Made by a program: the position numbers and the translations under genes. This document shows, in pieces, positions 43,289 through 52,400 of a stretch of 64,000 nt of DNA (position 1 is the stretch's first letter; each line of letters opens with the position of its first letter). Below the pieces are notes generated by a model that searched no databases, was not told the origin of the DNA, and saw only the letters and a program-made list of their open reading frames with translations. Origin of the DNA: an uncultured Spirochaetaceae bacterium (GTDB lineage: Bacteria; Spirochaetota; Spirochaetia; Treponematales; Treponemataceae); contig CADANN010000021.1 of assembly GCA_902789325.1 (NCBI GenBank), forward strand, positions 1 to 64,000. Reading direction: 5' to 3'.

Positions 43289-43303
43289 ATTCAGGAGATT
43301 CCT

Positions 43304-43963
43304 ATGAAAATAGTAGTTTTCGGCGATTCAATTCTCAAAGGTGTAATCACAATTCCAAACTCTGGAAAGTTATTTGATACAACAGAAAACGACTCCCTCA
43401 CACTTGCCCAGAAAGAACTTGGTTTTGAACTTGATAACCGTTCAATCTACGGAAACATCACAAGCAAAGGTCTTGTAAAGCTTCAAAAGTTCTTTGAAAA
43501 AGGCGGCGAGGCTGATTTCTGTGTTATTGAATTCGGCTCAAACGACTGCGACTACGACTGGGGAACTCTTGTACAAAAAGTGCCTCTCGAACAGTATCTG
43601 GAAAATCTGGCATCCATGGTAAATCTCTGTCGCACAAATAAGGTAACCCCTCTTATGATGGGACTCATTCCTTATGTGTGCGACGACTGGTTTAAGACAA
43701 TCATAAAAGGCCAGGATGAAGCTGCCATTTTGAACTTTCTTGGTGGCACAGCCGAGACACTCGGCAAAAATCAGCTTATCTACAAAAATGTACAGGCAGA
43801 CTTTGTTCAGAAAAACAATGTACAGTTCTTAGATCCGTGGACAATTTTTGAAGGCCATAAAGAACTTATGTGCTATGACGGAATTCATCCAAACGAAAAA
43901 GGCTATGAACTTCTTTCCAAAGCCTGGATTAAGTTCTTGTCAGAAGTAAAAAAGGAATTTTAA
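43304..43963 (+). CDS. SGNH/GDSL-family hydrolase
   Basis: A 219-residue esterase-like protein without signal peptide. Block I FGDSILKG carries the nucleophilic Ser at residue 7, IEFGSNDCDYDW is block III (Asn near 78), and YDGIHPNEKGY near 195 gives the Asp-x-x-His pair. ATG 43304 follows AGGAG; the upstream ATG at 43250 only adds translated palindrome. It overlaps rnhA by one base (TAATG). Possible substrates are acetylated sugars, but this is not visible. Confidence 0.85.
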   Translation: MKIVVFGDSILKGVITIPNSGKLFDTTENDSLTLAQKELGFELDNRSIYGNITSKGLVKLQKFFEKGGEADFCVIEFGSNDCDYDWGTLVQKVPLEQYLENLASMVNLCRTNKVTPLMMGLIPYVCDDWFKTIIKGQDEAAILNFLGGTAETLGKNQLIYKNVQADFVQKNNVQFLDPWTIFEGHKELMCYDGIHPNEKGYELLSKAWIKFLSEVKKEF

Positions 43964-44412
43964 TGAAAGAAATCACAATATACACAGATGGCGGATGCCA
44001 CGGAAACCCTGGTCCTGGTGGATGGGGAATCGTAGTAATTGCCGACGGAGTTGCAAAACAGCTCTCTGGCGGCGAAGAAATGACAACAAATAACCGCATG
44101 GAGCTGATGGCCGCAATCACAGCGCTTACTGTTGTTCACAATACACCTGATTTTGCAGGAGCACACGTAACCGTAAATATCGACAGTCAGTATGTAAAAA
44201 ACGGAATCACAAGCTGGATAAAAAGCTGGAAAGCTAAGGGCTGGAAAACTGCAGACAAAAAGCCTGTAAAAAATCAGGATCTCTGGGTGCAGCTCGACTC
44301 GCTGAACGCAGGTCTCAACGTAACCTGGAACTGGGTAAAAGGCCATGCCGGAGTTGAATACAACGAGGTGTGCGACCAGCTTTGTCAGGCAGAAATTGCA
44401 AAATTTGAATAA
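43963..44412 (+). CDS. rnhA: Ribonuclease HI
   Basis: A 149-residue endonuclease that removes the RNA strand from RNA-DNA hybrids. The acidic catalytic residues are in YTDGGCHGNPGPGGWG (Asp near 7), NRMELMAAI (Glu near 45), NIDSQYVKNGI (Asp near 69) and EYNEVCDQLC (Asp near 131), with KGHAG in place. The basic handle region KSWKAKGWKTADKKPVKN is present. It overlaps the SGNH gene. Confidence 0.95.
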   Translation: MKEITIYTDGGCHGNPGPGGWGIVVIADGVAKQLSGGEEMTTNNRMELMAAITALTVVHNTPDFAGAHVTVNIDSQYVKNGITSWIKSWKAKGWKTADKKPVKNQDLWVQLDSLNAGLNVTWNWVKGHAGVEYNEVCDQLCQAEIAKFE

Positions 44413-44462
44413 TTTTTCCAAAACATTGCACTAAATCGTAAAACTCATTCTATATATATAGT

Positions 44463-45302
44463 ATGAGTTTTTTTTATTTTAAATGCCGCCAGGCTCTACC
44501 CGTAATCCTTTTTCTCGCAATGCTTTTTGCAAGCTGCACTCTTTTTGATGCAAATGCGGACGAAGAGTCCATATCAATCAGCCTGCCAGACTGGCCACCG
44601 CAATCACAATTAGAAGTTCCTGCAGATTACCCGCCCCTCTCCCGCTGGAAAATCACCCTTGCAAAAAGTGACGGCACATCAGTTTTTTACACCTCGCCAA
44701 ACGACACAATCGAAATCACAATTCAAAAAAACTGTCCGTTCAGCATTCAGGCCAAACCCATCACTCTGCTTCAAAACGGGAATGAATGCATTTATTTTCA
44801 TCCTGCGGGTTTTGTATATCCTTCATCTTCACAAAACAAAGCAAGCTGGGAACAAGGCTTTGCAGCATTTATTATGGAAGGACTTTATAAAAACTGCAGA
44901 CAAAACGGAATTACTCAGGGACAAGCTGCACTCTACGTAAGTATCTTCAACTGGCAAAAAATGATCTCCGTAAGTCAGGAAAAATCAAATCCCTGGCTCT
45001 GCGATTCTGGTCTCATAATCAAAAATCTATCAGAAGAGACTTTCCGCGCATCACTACTTACACCATCATCCTGCTATCAGCTTTCGCTTCAAAAAATCTA
45101 TGAAAAAACGAGGCTAGTCGTACTCTCTCCTTATATCCCCGAAAATCAAAAAATCACACAAAATGGGCAAATCACCATCAAAAAAGACTTTCCCATGCTA
45201 CTTTCTGACGTAAAAGAATTTGGCATATTTATTACATATTTAAGTGCAAAAAATATTCATATCGAGTATATTTATATACCGATATATAAAGAAGAGACAT
45301 GA
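44463..45302 (+). CDS. Lipoprotein of unknown function
   Basis: A 279-residue protein with a lipoprotein signal (lipobox LFASC, Cys near 25). No domain is recognised. The mature part is beta-rich, with several aromatic residues. TATATA lies six bases upstream of the ATG and no Shine-Dalgarno is seen, so it may have its own leaderless transcript. It overlaps the next lipoprotein gene by four bases. First of a three-gene envelope cluster. Confidence 0.7.
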   Translation: MSFFYFKCRQALPVILFLAMLFASCTLFDANADEESISISLPDWPPQSQLEVPADYPPLSRWKITLAKSDGTSVFYTSPNDTIEITIQKNCPFSIQAKPITLLQNGNECIYFHPAGFVYPSSSQNKASWEQGFAAFIMEGLYKNCRQNGITQGQAALYVSIFNWQKMISVSQEKSNPWLCDSGLIIKNLSEETFRASLLTPSSCYQLSLQKIYEKTRLVVLSPYIPENQKITQNGQITIKKDFPMLLSDVKEFGIFITYLSAKNIHIEYIYIPIYKEET

Positions 45303-46483
45303 AAAAATTTACCCGTTTTCTTTTAACAGCAGTTTTCCCTTTGTGCCTTGCAGGTTGTAAAAAAAGCCCTCAGAATGCTAATATTCCTGCACAAAATGCT
45401 GTTTCTGTTGAAATCACAAAGAAGAATCATTCCTGGTTTTATTTTTCAAACCTTACATTTAATCAGATAGATAAACCTCAGCATGCACCAGCACAAGCCT
45501 TAAAGCCCTGGACCGAAACTATACGCATTTCTTCTGCAAATAATTCAGCAGAAACAAATGATAATATTACGGCTTTTGCAATCGTAAACAGACTTGGTGT
45601 TCTTAAATTTAATGGTGATGAAATCTTTCTTTCGCCGGATGTAACACTTTTTACCGACCGTACTGCCGGAAACCTTGTGTTCATGGGAAACGTTCCGCTG
45701 TTTTCTGTATATAAAAGCTCGTTTTTTAATGACACAATTGTAGACCCGAATTATAAAAATGATGATTCTGCTCACCTCTTTCTGGTGCAGTTTGATTCAA
45801 CTGCAAAAATTTCTTATCCGCTTATCAATTCAAATAATCTTACAACAAAAAAGAATTCCGAAGTTACAGATTTTTACTGGAACGGCCGCGAATGGTGTTG
45901 CAGCGTAAAAACAATTTCTGACACTAAGAATGAATTTTCTTATATAAAGTTTAAACCTCAGATTCCTCTGCTTGCAATTTCGCCGTCAACTGCAAATGAA
46001 TCAATTCATGTAGAAGAAACTGATGTTGATTTCTTCCGTGAATGCAAAAAGCAGATTGATTATAAAGACGCCCCAGATAGAATTAAAAAGCTGCTCGCTG
46101 GCTTTGACACAAAGCTTCCTTTTTCAATTGCAGTAAAAAATGCAGGAGGATTTTCTCCTCGTATTTACGAAAATACAGTTCGAAACAGCAAGGAAAAAGA
46201 ACTCCATGCCACTGCAATTCTGTCACAGAGCTGGAGTGCGGCACTTTTTGAAGATGGCACTTTGTTTCTTGAAGGCGCATTACCGGGACGTCACATTTTA
46301 AGAAGCGGCATGCCGGTAGCAATTCGTTTGCCAAAATTGCCTGTAGGTTATGTTTACTCTGATTTTGTTATTTCGGGCACAACTCTGTACGCAGCGTGGG
46401 AAGAATCTACTTTCTATAAAACCGGACGAGCAGGCTTCCTTCAGGTAAATCTGGACCGCACTCTCTACAGCAGATTGATATAG
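45299..46483 (+). CDS. Lipoprotein of unknown function
   Basis: A 394-residue protein with a lipoprotein signal (LAGC, Cys at residue 20). The body is beta-rich, with repeated aromatic strands such as NGREWCCSVKTI and SQSWSAALFEDGTLFLEGALPG, which could form a propeller-like fold, though no named repeat is certain. Translationally coupled to the gene before (ATGA) and ten bases from the beta-barrel gene after it. Confidence 0.7.
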   Translation: MKKFTRFLLTAVFPLCLAGCKKSPQNANIPAQNAVSVEITKKNHSWFYFSNLTFNQIDKPQHAPAQALKPWTETIRISSANNSAETNDNITAFAIVNRLGVLKFNGDEIFLSPDVTLFTDRTAGNLVFMGNVPLFSVYKSSFFNDTIVDPNYKNDDSAHLFLVQFDSTAKISYPLINSNNLTTKKNSEVTDFYWNGREWCCSVKTISDTKNEFSYIKFKPQIPLLAISPSTANESIHVEETDVDFFRECKKQIDYKDAPDRIKKLLAGFDTKLPFSIAVKNAGGFSPRIYENTVRNSKEKELHATAILSQSWSAALFEDGTLFLEGALPGRHILRSGMPVAIRLPKLPVGYVYSDFVISGTTLYAAWEESTFYKTGRAGFLQVNLDRTLYSRLI

Positions 46484-46492
46484 GGGCGTTGA

Positions 46493-47206
46493 GTGAAGAA
46501 AACTCTTTTATTTCTTGCAACAGCTTTAATATTCTCAGCAGTTTTTGCACAAGAAGCTGAATTGCAGGAAGATATACAAAATGAGTTCTCTGCACCTCAA
46601 GATGAAAAATCGACATCTCCCCTTCCCTTTGATTTTGTTCTTCAGTTTGAACCAGCCCTTTATCTGAATACAGAAAGCACGCTTGTAAGTGCGCCTTCGC
46701 CTATTGTTTACCCAATTTCTTTTGGCCTTCTTTGGCCTAATTATTCAAAAATTGCAGTACAGCCTACACTAAGTTTTTTTATGATGAACCATCTTCTTTA
46801 TGATGGCAAAGCAGTTCCAGCAGAAATAGAAAACCGCACAACAACTACGCTCTCCTTTATGCTGAATATTCCTGTGGTCTTTTCATTTTTTCTGAGTAAC
46901 AGCCGCTTTCAGGTGTGGACTGGGCCAGCTGTTTTGATGAGATTTGGCTTATTGTCTCCAGGTGTAAAAGAAACTGATTCTGGCTGGCTTGGTTCGGCAG
47001 GAGAAGATGTATCTGCCATTAATTCCTGGTTCTGGAATGGTGCAAGATGGTTTTATTTTACGGCTGGAGGAAGCTGGCTTTATAACCTTACTTCAAACCT
47101 CCGTGCAGGTCCCGTAATGCAAATCAGCATACCAGTGGGCGGTCTCATAAGCGACCAGAACGCACAAGGTATGCTGATTTCTTTAGGTATTAAGATTTGT
47201 AGATAA
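46493..47206 (+). CDS. Predicted outer-membrane beta-barrel protein
   Basis: A 237-residue protein with a cleavable signal peptide (cut probably after AVFAQ near 20). Many amphipathic strands follow (FDFVLQFEPALYLNTE, WFYFTAGGSWLYNL) and a C-terminal strand ending SLGIKICR, fitting a small outer-membrane barrel. It begins at GTG. With the two lipoproteins upstream it may form an envelope complex; function unknown. Confidence 0.65.
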   Translation: MKKTLLFLATALIFSAVFAQEAELQEDIQNEFSAPQDEKSTSPLPFDFVLQFEPALYLNTESTLVSAPSPIVYPISFGLLWPNYSKIAVQPTLSFFMMNHLLYDGKAVPAEIENRTTTTLSFMLNIPVVFSFFLSNSRFQVWTGPAVLMRFGLLSPGVKETDSGWLGSAGEDVSAINSWFWNGARWFYFTAGGSWLYNLTSNLRAGPVMQISIPVGGLISDQNAQGMLISLGIKICR

Positions 47207-47207
47207 A

Positions 47208-47303
47208 GTCGGCAGGCACAGCCTACCGACATTCTATTAATACATACCACCCATATGTCGCACGCTTGCGCGTGCTTCCGAGTTTTCGCTATGCGAAAAC
47301 TCG
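47208..47303. repeat. Three consecutive hairpins between convergent genes
   Basis: GTCGGCAGGC-aca-GCCTACCGAC (47208-47230, one mismatch), GCACGC-ttgc-GCGTGC (47260-47275) and CGAGTTTTCGC-tat-GCGAAAACTCG (47279-47303). The last shares its core and tat loop with the hairpin after guaA. It fills the gap between the beta-barrel gene and groL. Confidence 0.65.
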
Positions 47304-47309
47304 CTTGTG

Positions 47310-48935
47310 TTAGTACATCATATTCGGATCAGCTGCTGGTGCTGCCGAGGTCTTTGGCTCTGGGATGTCTGTAATAGCACATTCTGTTGTGAGGAGAGTT
47401 CCTGCTACAGATGCAGCGTTCTTCAAAGCTGAACAAGTAACCTTAGCTGGGTCGATAATTCCGGCCTCAAGCATATTTACCCATTCACCAGTACGAGCGT
47501 TATATCCAACACCCTTCTTTTCTGATTTAGCACGTTCAGCAATTACGCTTCCGTCAAGACCAGCATTTTCTGCAATCTGGCGCATTGGCTCTTCGAGAGC
47601 GCGGCGTACAATCTTAAATCCAACCTTTTCATCTTCTGTAAGGTCAGCTGGGATTTCGTTCAAAGCCTTAGAAGCTTCGATGAGTGCAAGTCCACCACCA
47701 GAAACGATACCTTCTTCAAGAGCAGCACGTGTAGCAGCAATTGTATCTTCTACGCGGAACTTCATTTCCTTCATTTCTGTTTCTGTGTTAGCACCAACGT
47801 TGATTACAGCAACACCACCAGCGAGCTTAGCAAGTCTCTTCTGGAGCTGTTCCTTGTCATAAGATGATGTAGACTTTTCGATAGCAGTCTTGATTTCTGC
47901 AACACGGTCTTTGATAGCCTTAGAAGATCCTGCACCACCAACGATTGTTGTGTTGTCCTTGTCGATCTTAATTGATTTAGCCTTACCAAGAACTTCTGTT
48001 CCAGAAGTTTCAAGTTTAAGACCAACTTCTTCTGATACTACAGTAGCTCCTGTCAAAATAGCGATATCCTGGAGCATATCCTTTCTACGGTCACCAAAGC
48101 CTGGAGCCTTAACAGCACAAACTTTGATTGTTCCACGGATTGTGTTCAAAACGAGAGTTGTAAGAGCTTCACCTTCAACATCTTCACAGATGATTACGAG
48201 AGCCTTACCTGCATTTGCAACCTTCTCAAGAATTGGGAGAAGATCCTTCATTGCTGAAATCTTCTTGTCGTAAATCAAAACGTAAGCGTCATCAAAATCA
48301 GCTTCCATGCGCTCGCGGTCTGTTACGAAGTAAGAAGAAATATATCCGCGGTCAAACTGCATACCTTCAACAGTATCAACAGTCATTTCCATGTTCTTTG
48401 ATTCTTCTACAGTAATAACACCGTCTTTTCCTACCTTTTCGATAGCGTCAGCAAGCATCTTACCAATTTCAGGATCGTTGTTTGCAGAAATTGTAGCGAT
48501 GTTTGTAATATCATCAGCACCCTTTACAGGTTTTGCATTCTTTTTGATTTCGTCAACGGCAAGTTTTACAGCCTTATCCATACCGCGTTTAATTTCGATT
48601 GGTCTCATACCAGCGGCAACAGATTTAATTCCTTCACGAACGAGAGCATATGAAAGAACTGTAGCAGTAGTTGTACCATCACCGGCATCATCGTTAGTTT
48701 TGCTTGCTACTTCGCGAACGAACTGAGCTCCCATGTTTTCATATGGATCCTGGAGTTCAATTTCCTTAGCAACAGATACACCGTCCTTTGTGATTACTGG
48801 TGAACCGTATTTCTTATCCATCATAACCATACGTCCACAAGGACCAAGTGTTGTTTTTACAGCCTTCGAAATCTGCTCAACGCCACTCAAAAGCTTTTTT
48901 CTAGCATCTTCACTAAACAATAACTGTTTTGCCAT
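47310..48935 (-). CDS. groL: Chaperonin GroEL (60 kDa)
   Basis: A 541-residue ATP-dependent chaperonin. Family landmarks are [18 protein letters not shown], the nucleotide-binding [15 protein letters not shown] near residue 86, and [11 protein letters not shown]. The C-terminus ends ADPNMMY instead of a GGM-repeat tail. groES is not adjacent and no CIRCE element is seen in the leader. AGAGG lies ahead of the ATG. Confidence 0.97.
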   Translation of the reverse strand: MAKQLLFSEDARKKLLSGVEQISKAVKTTLGPCGRMVMMDKKYGSPVITKDGVSVAKEIELQDPYENMGAQFVREVASKTNDDAGDGTTTATVLSYALVREGIKSVAAGMRPIEIKRGMDKAVKLAVDEIKKNAKPVKGADDITNIATISANNDPEIGKMLADAIEKVGKDGVITVEESKNMEMTVDTVEGMQFDRGYISSYFVTDRERMEADFDDAYVLIYDKKISAMKDLLPILEKVANAGKALVIICEDVEGEALTTLVLNTIRGTIKVCAVKAPGFGDRRKDMLQDIAILTGATVVSEEVGLKLETSGTEVLGKAKSIKIDKDNTTIVGGAGSSKAIKDRVAEIKTAIEKSTSSYDKEQLQKRLAKLAGGVAVINVGANTETEMKEMKFRVEDTIAATRAALEEGIVSGGGLALIEASKALNEIPADLTEDEKVGFKIVRRALEEPMRQIAENAGLDGSVIAERAKSEKKGVGYNARTGEWVNMLEAGIIDPAKVTCSALKNAASVAGTLLTTECAITDIPEPKTSAAPAADPNMMY

Positions 48936-49306
48936 TTTCTATATACCTCTTTAATTAGTTTAAAATTGATACTTATATAATAAAATATAGAAATTTCTGT
49001 TAATCGGCAAGAAAAATCGTATATTTTTAAGTTGAAGGGCTTACTCATTATAAATGATTTAGACAATGTTGGCGCGAGGGAGCGGGGCGTGGTTCAAAAA
49101 CACTCTTTTTGTGGTGCCGCCTGGCGGCAGTTCCATAGTTTCTATGCCACAAAAAGCGTGTAGCGCATTATTGCGCGGTTTTGAATCACGCAGCCGTGAC
49201 CGGGAGCCAGAGTTTCGTGACTTTGATTTTAATGAGGAAGCACTTCAACTTAACGAACTCGAAGTTTTATCTTTTCGATTATAGAATTCTATGATATTAT
49301 ATAAGA
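48936..49306. other. Gene-free stretch with groL promoter and multi-stem element
   Basis: These 371 bases hold a groL promoter (minus strand TTGCCG 49005-49010, 17 bp, TATTTT 48982-48987), an AT-rich spacer, the 105-bp multi-stem element at 49087-49191 and the -10 region of the regulator at 49307. A 72-codon frame at 49066-49284 crosses the stems and is not supported as a gene. Confidence 0.6.
49087..49191. repeat. Cloverleaf-like multi-stem element
   Basis: Outer arms GCGTGGTTCAAAA (49087-49099) and TTTTGAATCACGC (49179-49191) pair over 13 bp with one G-U. Inside, CACTCTTTTTGTGG (49101-49114) pairs with CCACAAAAAGCGTG (49147-49160), 13 of 14 bp. That helix encloses GCCGCC/GGCGGC (49116-49128) and CATAG/CTATG (49134-49146), and GCGC-N6-GCGC (49163-49176) forms a side arm. 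Five nested helices in 105 bp. Confidence 0.65.
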
Positions 49307-50554
49307 ATGAAAAAGGTATTGATTGCTGACAGTCATCCGTTGTTTCGTGATTTTTTGAAGCAGAAGCTCTCGGAAGACCAGATTGAAGTTATTACAACTC
49401 AGGAAAACCGCGACATTTACACCAAGGTCCTTTCTACCCTTCCTAACCTGATTATTCTTGACATGGAAGAAGACAATGCTATGGAAATGGAATTCCTTGA
49501 AAAAAAGATTCAGGATTCCAACTGTGCCGATATTCCTGTCATTATCACTGGACCTAAACAGGACCGTTCGAATATTGCCGCTTTCGCAAAATATGGCGTA
49601 ATCAAATATTTTGAAAAACCAGTTCAGTTTGATATGTTCTTCAAATCAATTGGAACTGTAGTTCGTGTTCCACTTTCAATGGACACAACACCTTGTATTC
49701 TTGATCTTCACCGCAACAATAACCTTATTTTCATTGAACTTGCACTTGGACTCAACCGCGAAAAAATTGCCCTTCTTCAGTTTAAGCTTTCAGAAATGAT
49801 TGAACGGGAACGAATTGAAAATCCTAAAATCATTATTATGCTTACAAATCTGGAGCTTACCTTTGTTGACGGCTACAATCTTGAGTTCCTTATAGATAAC
49901 GTTCTTGCCTGCCCTAAGGTTCACGCTAAAAACGTAAAAATCCTTTCTCTCAGCCAGTTTGTGCGAGAAATGATTAACGGCCACTCAAACTATTCTGGAA
50001 TCGAGATGGCTTCTAACCTTTCCCGCGTTCTTAATGATATTGTTGATACCTCTGTTACATCAGACGTATCAGACCTCATTACAAACAAATTCCTTACACC
50101 TTCTTACGAAGCAGAAGACATGGCTTCAATTGCAACCCGCTTTTCTTCTGATTCAACCTTTAAGGATGCTTCAGCAAAATCCGGTACCGTACTTACAATT
50201 GCAATCATAGATAGTGATGCTTCAAATCTTGAACTCACAAAAAATATCTTTGAACAGGCCGGAGCAACCTGCTTTACCTTCACAAAAGGTCAGGAATTCC
50301 TTACAGCCTACGAAGATGATAAGTTTGACCTGATTATTCTTGATGTTCTGCTTGCAGATCAGACAGGTCTTTCACTTCTTCAGAGACTTCATGGAAAACC
50401 TCATTCACCTCCAATTGTTGTTTACTCACAGAGCCTGCAAAAGGATATCATTGTAAAGGTTTTGAGTGCTGGTGCTTCAACCTATCTTGTAAAACCTCAG
50501 AAACCTAATGTACTTGTACAAAAAAGCCTTTCAATTCTTAAATTAAAGGAATAA
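49307..50554 (+). CDS. Response regulator with two receiver domains
   Basis: A 415-residue protein. REC1 (residues 1-120) has the DSHPLFRDFL acidic pocket, phospho-acceptor LIILDMEED near 52 and YFEKPVQ Lys near 101. A middle region (120-270) reads IFIELALGL...IIIMLTNLELTFVDGYNLEFLIDNVL, reminiscent of a STAS or ATPase-like alpha/beta fold. REC2 (295-415) has IAIIDSDASNLEL, LIILDVLLADQ and YLVKPQK. No DNA-binding or output domain is recognised. TATTAT lies six bases before the ATG. It is three bases from the next PHP gene, probably one transcript. Confidence 0.8.
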   Translation: MKKVLIADSHPLFRDFLKQKLSEDQIEVITTQENRDIYTKVLSTLPNLIILDMEEDNAMEMEFLEKKIQDSNCADIPVIITGPKQDRSNIAAFAKYGVIKYFEKPVQFDMFFKSIGTVVRVPLSMDTTPCILDLHRNNNLIFIELALGLNREKIALLQFKLSEMIERERIENPKIIIMLTNLELTFVDGYNLEFLIDNVLACPKVHAKNVKILSLSQFVREMINGHSNYSGIEMASNLSRVLNDIVDTSVTSDVSDLITNKFLTPSYEAEDMASIATRFSSDSTFKDASAKSGTVLTIAIIDSDASNLELTKNIFEQAGATCFTFTKGQEFLTAYEDDKFDLIILDVLLADQTGLSLLQRLHGKPHSPPIVVYSQSLQKDIIVKVLSAGASTYLVKPQKPNVLVQKSLSILKLKE

Positions 50555-50556
50555 CA

Positions 50557-51441
50557 ATGAACGCCCAAAAATGTAATTTTCATACTCATACAAACTTCTG
50601 CGACGGAAAAAACACAGCAGAAGAAATGGTTATTGCAGCTATTAATGCCGAAATAAATGTACTTGGATTTTCAGGCCACTGTATACATCCTCTTAATCCG
50701 GAATTTTACAAGCCTGTTGATGATATCTGGCACATGCCTTCAGATAAGATTCAGGATTATGTAAACGAAGTTCTGCGGCTCAAAGATAAATATGCAGACA
50801 AGATTCAGATTATGCTCGGTTTTGAAGCAGATTATTTTTCTGCTCCAGAATATGGAACCGCAATTCCTGATTTTGATGCATACAGTCAGTTTTCCCCAGA
50901 CTTTTTGATTGGCTCAGTTCATTTTGCAAATACACCTAAGGGCTTTTACACAGTAGATCACAAAGCTGAAGTAATCAAGGAAAATCTCATAAAGCTTTAT
51001 TCAAAACCAAACGGCGAGATTGATGGCCGTGCTGCTGTCTGCGATTATTTCCAGGCACAACGTGAAATGCTTCAGAAAGGTAATTTTGATATCTGGGGCC
51101 ACCCGGATTTAATGAGAAAACGCAACGGCCTACTTAAGTTTTTTGATGAAAATGAAAGCTGGTACAAAGAAGAATTAAGATTGACTGCCATGACCGCAGC
51201 TAAAACAAATGTTATTGCAGAAATCAATACTGGTGCAATCGCGCGCGGAGCAATGGATGACACCTACCCTTCTGCCGAATTCCTGGAAATAATTTACGAC
51301 TTAGGTATTCCAGTCTGCATTAATTCTGATGCCCACACAACAGACGGCATAGACTGTGCCTTTGACCGCGCAATTCAACTGGCAAAAAAAACAGGATACA
51401 CCGAACTGGTATATCCTGGTAACATCATAGTTGATTTATAG
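50557..51441 (+). CDS. hisK: PHP-type histidinol-phosphatase
   Basis: A 294-residue metal-dependent phosphatase of the HisJ/HisK group, proposed to convert histidinol phosphate to histidinol. Metal ligands are in NFHTHTNFCDGKN at residues 7-19, GFSGHCIHP near 40, GFEADYF near 88, GSVHFAN, IWGHPDLMRK near 178 and NSDAHTTDGI near 256. It would complete the histidine pathway started by hisG and hisB at 41.8-43.3 kb. It overlaps nothing but follows the two-receiver protein by 2 bases. Confidence 0.82.
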   Translation: MNAQKCNFHTHTNFCDGKNTAEEMVIAAINAEINVLGFSGHCIHPLNPEFYKPVDDIWHMPSDKIQDYVNEVLRLKDKYADKIQIMLGFEADYFSAPEYGTAIPDFDAYSQFSPDFLIGSVHFANTPKGFYTVDHKAEVIKENLIKLYSKPNGEIDGRAAVCDYFQAQREMLQKGNFDIWGHPDLMRKRNGLLKFFDENESWYKEELRLTAMTAAKTNVIAEINTGAIARGAMDDTYPSAEFLEIIYDLGIPVCINSDAHTTDGIDCAFDRAIQLAKKTGYTELVYPGNIIVDL

Positions 51442-51442
51442 G

Positions 51443-51799
51443 CTATCGGTTCTTGCGTTCCTGTGCACTTGCGCAGTTTACACACATAAGTGCATAAGGA
51501 AGAACTTCAAGACGCTCCTGTGGAATCTCTTTACCGCATTTTACACAGCGACCATAAGTTCCCTGATTAATACGGTCAAGGGCACTGTCAATCTGCTGAA
51601 GTCTATTAGCATCCTGAGCACCAAGAGCTGTAAGCAAAGTTCTATCGATTACATCAGCTGCAACGTCAGCTTCATCTCCTGATTCTACAGTTTTAATAAG
51701 ATTGCGCATATCTTCACCCTGATCAGCAAGTGATGCCAAAAGGGTTTTTCTCTGCTCAAGCAGATATTCTTTCATTTTCTTTAAAAAAGCTTTGTCCAT
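51443..51799 (-). CDS. DksA/TraR-type zinc-finger protein
   Basis: A 118-residue protein. A coiled-coil N-terminus (MKEYLLEQRKTLLASLADQGEDM) is followed by a C4 zinc finger: CVKCGKEIPQERLEVLPYALMCVNC, Cys-x2-Cys-x17-Cys-x2-Cys. DksA-type proteins bind RNA polymerase and modulate rRNA and stress transcription. GGAGG lies upstream of the ATG. Its stop is one base from the hisK stop. It diverges from infA. Confidence 0.88.
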   Translation of the reverse strand: MDKAFLKKMKEYLLEQRKTLLASLADQGEDMRNLIKTVESGDEADVAADVIDRTLLTALGAQDANRLQQIDSALDRINQGTYGRCVKCGKEIPQERLEVLPYALMCVNCASAQERKNR

Positions 51800-51835
51800 T
51801 TTTCAATATCCTCCCAAAACGATTTTTTACTTGTG

Positions 51836-51864
51836 TTGTCAAATCGTGGTGTTTTGTATATAAT
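51836..51864 (+). promoter_or_regulatory. infA promoter
   Basis: TTGTCA (51836-51841), 17 bp, TATAAT (51859-51864). The transcript would start near 51871, with an 80-nt leader. A minus-strand TTGACA at 51837-51842 overlaps it in the same one-base-shifted way as at 10164 and 62240, but the -10 for dksA is weak. Confidence 0.65.
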
Positions 51865-51950
51865 AACTAATATAAATGCAAATTGGCAAAAAGACAAATT
51901 CTTTTTTGCAAATTTATGAAATTTTATTTTTTTTTATTTTAAGGATACCT

Positions 51951-52169
51951 ATGGCAAAAGAAGAAGCTATTGAAGTACAGGGTGTAGTAAAAGAAGCTCT
52001 CCCAAACACAACCTTCCGCGTAGAACTTGAAGGCGGACACGTAATTCTCGCTCATCTTTCTGGAAAAATGAGAAAGCACTACATCAGAATCGTTCCTGGC
52101 GACAGCGTAAAAGTTGAACTTTCACCATATGATTTGAACAAGGGACGCATCGTATTCCGCGAGCGCTAA
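51951..52169 (+). CDS. infA: Translation initiation factor IF-1
   Basis: A 72-residue S1-like OB-fold protein of the 30S initiation complex. The signature [40 protein letters not shown] and C-terminal [13 protein letters not shown] are typical. ATG 51951 follows AAGGAT; an upstream in-frame ATG at 51876 would add 25 unrelated residues. Confidence 0.97.
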   Translation: MAKEEAIEVQGVVKEALPNTTFRVELEGGHVILAHLSGKMRKHYIRIVPGDSVKVELSPYDLNKGRIVFRER

Positions 52170-52192
52170 TTTTTTTAAGGAACATAATAATT

Positions 52193-52294
52193 ATGAAACA
52201 CACAGTCCGTTGGGCACAGAAAATCAATTCCTCTACGTTGGCTTACCTTTATTATAGCTTAGATTCTCTCTGTTCTTACGGAAAACGCAAGTAA
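52193..52294 (+). CDS. Short basic peptide gene downstream of infA
   Basis: An open frame for a 33-residue peptide beginning MKHTVRWAQKINSS and ending CSYGKRK. It starts with ATG eleven bases after AAGGA, 23 bases past the infA stop, and ends before a strong terminator. Charge is clearly basic. I do not recognise a family; it may be a real small protein, a leader peptide, or incidental. Three hydrophobic/aromatic residues (LAYLYYSL) make a short amphipathic helix possible. Confidence 0.4.
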   Translation: MKHTVRWAQKINSSTLAYLYYSLDSLCSYGKRK

Positions 52295-52326
52295 TCTTGC
52301 GCTGTGTTACTAACAATGGTAATTAC

Positions 52327-52358
52327 AAGGCTTTCCGTAAAAGGAAAGCCTTTTTTTT
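52327..52358 (+). terminator. Strong Rho-independent terminator of the infA unit
   Basis: AAGGCTTTCC-gtaaaa-GGAAAGCCTT, a perfect 10-bp stem continued by an eight-base T run. It separates infA and the small open frame from tyrS. Confidence 0.93.
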
Positions 52359-52400
52359 ATATAGTAAATCATAAACCTTGATAAATAGGAGAAAAACAAA

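Noticed and set aside
43250..43303. Upstream ATG for the SGNH hydrolase
   Set aside because: Again only translated palindrome; AGGAG serves ATG 43304.
48936..49020. CIRCE heat-shock operator for groL
   Set aside because: No TTAGCACTC-N9-GAGTGCTAA type repeat is present.
49066..49284. 72-codon open frame on the plus strand
   Set aside because: It runs through the multi-stem element, has no ribosome site, and its composition is dictated by the palindromes.
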